Program-made: the position numbers and the translations under genes
Shown here: positions 58,972 to 64,000 of the stretch, piece after piece
Position numbering within the stretch: the stretch's first letter is position 1
Layout: each line of letters begins with the position of its first letter
Notes under the pieces: model-generated
Seen by the model: only the letters and a program-made list of their open reading frames with translations
Databases searched by the model: none
Told to the model about the DNA's origin: nothing
Assembly (NCBI GenBank): GCA_963750195.1
Contig: CAVVPS010000010.1
Span: 186,001 to 250,000, forward strand
Origin: AP-15 sp963750195
GTDB lineage: Bacteria > Pseudomonadota > Alphaproteobacteria > ATCC43930 > CGMCC-115725
Direction: 5' to 3'
DNA: 64,000 nt

Positions 58972-59502
58972 TCAGACCTTTTCGACCTGCGAATATTCCA
59001 GCTCGACCGGGGTTGCACGGCCAAAGATCGATACCGCGACCTTGAGCCGCGCCCGTTCTTCGTCGACCTCCTCGACGAGGCCGTTGAATGAGGTGAAGGG
59101 ACCGTCGCTGACCCGGACCTGCTCGCCAATCTCGAAGGTAATCGACGGTTTCGGCCGTTCGATCCCCTCCTGGACCTGGTATATGATGCGCGCCGCCTCG
59201 TTGTCGCTGATCGGCGACGGCCGCCCGCGCCCGCCAAGAAATCCCGTAACCTTGGCGGTGTTCTTGACCAGATGCCAAGTCTCGTCGCTCAAATCCATCT
59301 TGATTAGCACATAGCCCGGAAAAAACTTGCGCTCGGAGCTGACTTTGGCGCCGCGCTTGACTTCGACGACCTCCTCGGTCGGCACCAGGATCTCGTCGAA
59401 CCTGTCCGACAGCCCCTTCTGCTCGGCCTGCTCGCGGATCGAGGACGCGACTTTCTTCTCGAAGCCGGAATAGACGTGGATTACATACCAGCGGCTCGTC
59501 AT
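58972..59502 (-). CDS. nusG: Transcription termination/antitermination factor NusG
   Basis: A 176-residue NusG. The NGN domain opens SRWYVIHVYSGFEKKVASSI and has FFPGYVLIKMDLSDETWHLV; the C-terminal KOW domain has EIGEQVRVSDGPFTSFNGLV and ends with RATPVELEYSQVEKV. It lies 18 bases after secE and couples RNA polymerase to the ribosome (via S10) or Rho. Confidence 0.98.
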   Translation of the reverse strand: MTSRWYVIHVYSGFEKKVASSIREQAEQKGLSDRFDEILVPTEEVVEVKRGAKVSSERKFFPGYVLIKMDLSDETWHLVKNTAKVTGFLGGRGRPSPISDNEAARIIYQVQEGIERPKPSITFEIGEQVRVSDGPFTSFNGLVEEVDEERARLKVAVSIFGRATPVELEYSQVEKV

Positions 59503-59520
59503 TGCCCGGCGTCCTGGCGC

Positions 59521-59718
59521 TTAATGTCCAAGGCCGAAGACAAGCCGCACCCCGGCCGAAAAGATCTGATCGACGACGAAGAAAAAGCCAGCTGCAATAA
59601 ACACCATTACGAATACCATTGCCGTGGTGACGACCGTCTCCTTGCGGGTCGGCCAGGTAACGCGGGAGACTTCCTGGCGGACCTCTTCGATGAACTTGAC
59701 TGGGCTCGTTTTCGCCAT
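59521..59718 (-). CDS. secE: Preprotein translocase subunit SecE
   Basis: A 65-residue, single-helix SecE. The cytosolic amphipathic part FIEEVRQEVSRVTWPTRKET precedes the membrane helix AMVFVMVFIAAGFFFVVDQI. The short form is usual outside enterobacteria. The ATG at 59718 gives the standard MAKTSPVKF; 13 further upstream codons are open but unlike the family. Confidence 0.97.
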   Translation of the reverse strand: MAKTSPVKFIEEVRQEVSRVTWPTRKETVVTTAMVFVMVFIAAGFFFVVDQIFSAGVRLVFGLGH

Positions 59719-59800
59719 ACCTAACCGCACTAGAACGACAGGGGTGCCACTACCCATATGGCATCGCGCCCGGCCGCGTTCCAGCGATGCGGCCGCCGGC

Positions 59801-59876
59801 TGGCAGGAGTGGAGGGGCTCGAACCCCCAACCCCCGGTTTTGGAGACCGGTGCTCTACCAGTTGAGCTACACTCCT
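59801..59876 (-). tRNA. tRNA-Trp (anticodon CCA)
   Basis: 76 bases on the minus strand including encoded CCA. Acceptor AGGAGTG pairs with CACTCCT; D arm TAGCTCAACTGGTAGAGCA; anticodon loop CTCCAAA gives CCA; T arm GGGGGTTCGAGCCCCTC. It lies between tuf copy 2 and secE, an order common in alphaproteobacteria, and is probably processed from the same transcript. Confidence 0.97.
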
Positions 59877-59900
59877 AATCCAGTGCGACCCGATCCGGGG

Positions 59901-61091
<1,191 letters not shown>

Positions 61092-61140
61092 CGCTTCCGG
61101 CTTTCCGTCAGAAATGGAGCCACGATACCTACGCGCGGGC

Positions 61141-61214
61141 TGGAGCGGGTGATGGGAATCGAACCCACGTAGCCAGCTTGGAAGGCTGGTGCTCTACCAT
61201 TGAGCTACACCCGC
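61141..61214 (-). tRNA. tRNA-Gly (anticodon TCC)
   Basis: 74 bases on the minus strand including encoded CCA. Acceptor GCGGGTG pairs with CACCCGC; D arm TAGCTCAATGGTAGAGCA; anticodon loop CTTCCAA gives TCC; T arm GTGGGTTCGATTCCCAT. It lies 50 bases before tuf copy 2. Confidence 0.97.
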
Positions 61215-61309
61215 GCTCCGCCGCACCTGCCAATTCGATCCCTGCCGCTGTCCGCTTCTTCGCCCGATCCGCCTCGGCTACCTCGCTTGCGGGCGCAGGC
61301 CTGGCGCGT

Positions 61310-61395
61310 TGGTGGAGGGGGTAGGATTCGAACCTACGTAGACGTACGTCAACAGATTTACAGTCTGCCGCCTTTAACCACTCGGCCACCCCTCC
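61310..61395 (-). tRNA. tRNA-Tyr (anticodon GTA)
   Basis: 86 bases on the minus strand including encoded CCA. Acceptor GGAGGGG pairs with CCCCTCC; D arm TGGCCGAGTGGTTAAAGGC; anticodon loop CTGTAAA gives GTA; a long variable arm (GACGTACGTC) marks it as class II; T arm TAGGTTCGAATCCTA. First gene of the tRNA-tuf-secE transcript. Confidence 0.97.
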
Positions 61396-61431
61396 AGGAT
61401 CGCGTGCCGCCTGGCGCAGCGGAAACGGCGG

Positions 61432-61460
61432 CTCATAGGGCTTCGCCCTGATCTTGTCAA
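61432..61460 (-). promoter_or_regulatory. Strong sigma70-type promoter ahead of tRNA-Tyr
   Basis: On the minus strand a perfect TTGACA (61460-61455) is followed after 17 bases by TATGAG (61437-61432). It reads toward tRNA-Tyr at 61395 and could start the whole tRNA-Tyr, tRNA-Gly, tuf, tRNA-Trp, secE-nusG and rplKAJL-rpoBC run. A GC-rich segment follows the -10, as in stringently controlled promoters. Confidence 0.78.
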
Positions 61461-61552
61461 TCCGGCTCCGTCGATCGACGCCCTGTCGACACGGCCCGCG
61501 CTCATGTTAGAGGCTGCGGGCCATAGATCGCGAGGCGGTCGGAGTGAAAATC

Positions 61553-62458
61553 ATGAGTTGGATTCGGCCTTCCCGCCCGGATCGGGGTGCCTCCCGCCGC
61601 CGCAATCCCGCGGTCGTCGATCCGGCCGCGGTCCGAAGCAGCCCGTTATGCGGCCGACCGCGCCGCGCCGAGCCGCCGCGCGGTCGGCCGCGCAAGCCGG
61701 GGACCGTCGAACGCTGGATCTACGGGCGCCACGCCGTCGCCGCGGCGCTCGCCAATCCGGAACGAAGCTGGCGCCGTCTGGCTGCTCTCGCCGGACACGA
61801 AAGCGAGGCGCAGGCGCTCGCCGCCGGCGCGCGGGCGGTCTGGCGCGGCGACGGCGCGCCGGTGCGAGTGCTTGACCGCGCCACGATCGCCGCACTGCTG
61901 CCCGAGGGCGCCGTCCATCAGGGGCTTGCGCTCGAAGTCGAGCCGCTCGTCGGGCGCGACCTCGATGAGCTGCTGCGGCAGGCAGCGGTGACAGCAGGTC
62001 GGGCGGTAATCGTAGCGCTCGACCAGGTCAGCGACCCGCACAACGTCGGCGCGGTGCTACGCTCGGCCGCCGCCTTCGGCGCGCTCGCCGTCGTGCTTGC
62101 CGAGCATGGCAGGGTGCCGGTGACGGGCGCCTTGGCCAAATCCGCCTCGGGTGCGATCGAGCACGTGCCGCTGGTCAAAGTGGTCAACCTCGCCCGCGCC
62201 CTCGATCGGCTAAAGCAAGGCGGGTTCTGGATCTGCGGTCTCGACGAAACCGCGCCGGCGACCTTGGCGGCGCTCGATCTCGGCCAGCGCATCGCGATCG
62301 TGCTGGGCGGCGAAGGCGGCGGCATGCGTCGGCTGGTCCGCGAGCATTGCGATTATCTGGCGCGGCTGCCGACCTTGCCCGCACAGCCGACGCTCAACGT
62401 CTCCAACGCCGCTGCAATCGCGCTCTACGAACTCGCTCGCGACCGTCCGATCGGCTGA
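61553..62458 (+). CDS. rlmB: TrmH/SpoU-family RNA 2'-O-ribose methyltransferase (RlmB-like)
   Basis: About 301 residues. A basic, disordered N-terminus of about 50 residues (rich in Arg and Pro) precedes the substrate-binding domain starting WIYGRHAVAAALANPER, and the SPOUT knot domain has LDQVSDPHNVGAVLRSAAAF, the conserved IVLGGEGGGMRRLVREHCD and PTLNVSNAAAIALYELAR. Motif 1 (DPHNVGA), motif 2 (LGGEGGG) and motif 3 (LNVSNAA) are complete. E. coli RlmB methylates G2251 of 23S rRNA; that target is inferred. GGAG precedes the ATG by eight bases; a GTG nine bases earlier is an alternative. It is divergent from tRNA-Tyr. Confidence 0.93.
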   Translation: MSWIRPSRPDRGASRRRNPAVVDPAAVRSSPLCGRPRRAEPPRGRPRKPGTVERWIYGRHAVAAALANPERSWRRLAALAGHESEAQALAAGARAVWRGDGAPVRVLDRATIAALLPEGAVHQGLALEVEPLVGRDLDELLRQAAVTAGRAVIVALDQVSDPHNVGAVLRSAAAFGALAVVLAEHGRVPVTGALAKSASGAIEHVPLVKVVNLARALDRLKQGGFWICGLDETAPATLAALDLGQRIAIVLGGEGGGMRRLVREHCDYLARLPTLPAQPTLNVSNAAAIALYELARDRPIG

Positions 62459-62534
62459 CCCCCGACTCAGATGCCGCCGTCACCCGCGGGAGACGAGCGC
62501 GAGAAGCCATCCGCTGGGGCTGGGGCAATAGCGT

Positions 62535-63542
62535 TCACGGGGTCAATTGTTCGGCGAGGGCCTTGATCTCAAACGGGGTCGCTGCTCGGCCGCCGAGCTC
62601 GCCCATGAAAAAATCGAGGTACTCCTCGATGCGCCGCAAGAAGGCGCGTAGATCTGCCTCGCTGCGCACATAGGGGGTGTTCCCCGGGGCTAGCGATGGG
62701 CTGTGGTAAGTGAAGCTGAAGACGCGATGACCATGGCTCAAGAGCGCGCGCGTCAGTCGGCGCTGTTCGGCGAACGAGATGCCTTCGGGGGTCAGAGTGA
62801 TGCGCTCGACGAGACCGAGACGGGCAAGGATGCCGGGTACGTGCAAGGCCTTTAACCGCTCGTTCATCGTGAGCACGTAGGCCGTCCTTCCGGACTGCGC
62901 CAATAAGCCGGTGTAGCCGATCGAGAGCGGGATCTCGAGCAACGCCGGACCGGCGCCGAACCAATAGGGGCGGGCGCCGCAATGCGAGAAATCAGGCCCA
63001 AATTTGCGGCTCAGATCCGTGCCCGGTACGACGCTGACATCGATCTCGTACCCGAACTCGGCCAGAAGCTGGGCCGTGGCGGGACCGACGCCATAGCGAC
63101 CCGCCTTATAGATGCGCGGCCGTACTCCGATGTTTTCGCCGATGATCTGGGTCAGCTGCGTTAGTTTCTCGCGCTCGAGCTCGTATGGCAGGTTGCCCGG
63201 ATAAGAGTTCTCGTCTGTCGCCTGTTCGACCAAAGGCGGCGTGTCCCAGGGTTGCAGGTGAGCGCCGATTTCACAGGCTCCCGAGCGGTGTAGGTCGCGG
63301 ATGAATTCATATCCCTCGGGCGTGCTGCTCACCGGGTAGTCAAGCACGAAGGTCGGCCGCACGCCGTATCGGTCGAAGATCGGCTGGGTCTGCGCCTGGT
63401 GCCTGACCGAGGTCACACCCACGGCGCGTCGAGGCTGTTCACGCTCCCAGTCGAATTCGGCCTCGGTGTCGACGACCACGACGACCATCGGCGGCTGGTC
63501 TGCCGGCCAGTCGATCACCCTCCATGTTTTGGGATCGAGCAT
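62535..63542 (-). CDS. WalW-like polysaccharide deacetylase family protein
   Basis: A 335-residue NodB-fold protein of the WalW type. MVVVVVDTEAEFDW holds the first catalytic Asp and metal-site region. GVRPTFVLDYPVSSTPEGYE, the metal histidine region CEIGAHLQPWDTPP, and FTYHSPSLAPGNTPYVR near the end match polysaccharide deacetylases found in exopolysaccharide and PEP-CTERM/exosortase loci. No signal peptide is evident. The ribosome site is weak (CAAGGC) and the Met at residue 19 is an alternative start. Divergent from the glycosyltransferase beginning at 63809, with which it probably shares a pathway. Confidence 0.85.
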   Translation of the reverse strand: MLDPKTWRVIDWPADQPPMVVVVVDTEAEFDWEREQPRRAVGVTSVRHQAQTQPIFDRYGVRPTFVLDYPVSSTPEGYEFIRDLHRSGACEIGAHLQPWDTPPLVEQATDENSYPGNLPYELEREKLTQLTQIIGENIGVRPRIYKAGRYGVGPATAQLLAEFGYEIDVSVVPGTDLSRKFGPDFSHCGARPYWFGAGPALLEIPLSIGYTGLLAQSGRTAYVLTMNERLKALHVPGILARLGLVERITLTPEGISFAEQRRLTRALLSHGHRVFSFTYHSPSLAPGNTPYVRSEADLRAFLRRIEEYLDFFMGELGGRAATPFEIKALAEQLTP

Positions 63543-63808
63543 GCCTTGAGTGATGGCGGCTAGCGTTTACGTTTGCTGCGGCGGCAACCGGTTTATGCCC
63601 GGCTGCCCCGAGCAGCAAGGGGAAGGCGAAGGGCGCTGGACTTGCATCTGTTCAGACCTAATATCTGCTCATGTAGCGTAACACAGTGAGGTTTAATATG
63701 CGAGGAATGAGGGCGTCGCCTGCCGAACTTGCACTATCATGTTACCAGGAGGTAAAGATTCTGGTAGCACATCCGCGCCGGCGGGCTTGACTGGAGAGTT
63801 CGCAGTCG
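63543..63808. other. Divergent intergenic region before the glycosyltransferase
   Basis: No gene seen. The middle is less GC-rich than its surroundings (around 63655-63745, including AGGTTTAATATGCGAGG), suggesting promoters for the two divergent genes, but no convincing -35/-10 pair was found. Confidence 0.4.
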
Positions 63809-64000
63809 ATGGCGGGCTCTACGCCTGCAGCGCTTCGCACGATGGCTACTCCCGCCCAGAGCATCTCCGAATCTCGCGAGCGCCCGCACTTCGTGCACGT
63901 TTTTCCGAGCTTCGGGGTTGGCGGGGTACCGCTTCGGATGGCGCGGGTGATCAACCATTTTGGCGCACGGCTACGCCACACAGTGATCTCCCTCGATAAC
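63809..64000 (+). CDS. Glycosyltransferase family 4, N-terminal part (runs off the window)
   Basis: 64 codons are visible. After about 22 polar residues the chain reads RPHFVHVFPSFGVGGVPLRM followed by ARVINHFG and HTVISLDN. This is the GT-B N-terminal opening in which GGVP/GGAE binds the acceptor, as in sugar transferases of EpsH/exosortase loci. A GGAGAG lies ten bases before the ATG; another in-frame ATG at 63842 is possible. Sugar specificity cannot be known from this part. Confidence 0.75.
   Translation, partial: MAGSTPAALRTMATPAQSISESRERPHFVHVFPSFGVGGVPLRMARVINHFGARLRHTVISLDN

Overview
The window is a high-GC chromosomal segment of an alphaproteobacterium, most likely from the Rhodospirillales or close to them. 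The evidence is the 41-residue zinc-free L36 with the alphaproteobacterial ending, the alphaproteobacterial wording of RpoB, RpoC and RpoA, a fused 1159-residue indolepyruvate ferredoxin oxidoreductase, an ATP12-type chaperone homologue, and a tRNA-Tyr/tRNA-Gly/tuf/tRNA-Trp/secE order. No rRNA operon, prophage, transposase, CRISPR array or plasmid function is visible.

Layout. Positions 1-13000 hold mixed metabolism and envelope quality control: a cut-off carboxymuconolactone-decarboxylase-like gene, two periplasmic HtrA/Deg proteases (413-1993 and 8583-10064) that bracket a frameshifted HTH gene, an FAD-linked D-lactate/glycolate dehydrogenase and the fused IOR, then glycerate kinase and pyruvate kinase in tandem. 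Positions 13000-19300 hold a glycosyltransferase plus TVP38 membrane protein pair, and a glycolate oxidase locus (glcD, glcE, glcF, minus strand) in which a plus-strand GFA-family gene with a one-base frameshift lies between glcD and glcE; rpmJ and tRNA-Leu follow. Positions 19473-23127 are a tightly coupled plus-strand operon lipB-rarA-rluC-ATP12, joined by ATGA-type overlaps, the last gene frameshifted. Positions 23132-29308 hold a methyltransferase, a second carboxymuconolactone-decarboxylase-like gene, propionyl-CoA carboxylase beta and alpha genes separated by a palindromic repeat, an aldo/keto reductase and acylphosphatase.

From 61395 down to 29375 the minus strand carries an essentially unbroken 32-kb transcription/translation cluster: tRNA-Tyr, tRNA-Gly, tuf, tRNA-Trp, secE, nusG, rplKAJL, rpoBC, rpsL, rpsG, fusA, tuf, then the complete S10, spc and alpha operons (rpsJ to rplQ, including secY and adk). 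Three good sigma70-type promoters are visible in it: ahead of tRNA-Tyr, ahead of rpsL and ahead of rpsM. The two tuf copies are identical in every stretch I compared. After the cluster come rlmB, a WalW-like polysaccharide deacetylase and the start of a glycosyltransferase, the last two probably the edge of an exopolysaccharide locus.

Functionally, GlcDEF would make glyoxylate from glycolate; glycerate 2-kinase and pyruvate kinase could carry glyoxylate-derived glycerate toward pyruvate. PccAB handles propionyl-CoA and IOR handles aryl-pyruvates. I found no convincing undescribed system. The most unusual things are three non-essential genes each broken by a single extra base, the GFA gene nested inside the glc locus, the identical tuf pair, and a set of non-ATG starts in ribosomal genes.
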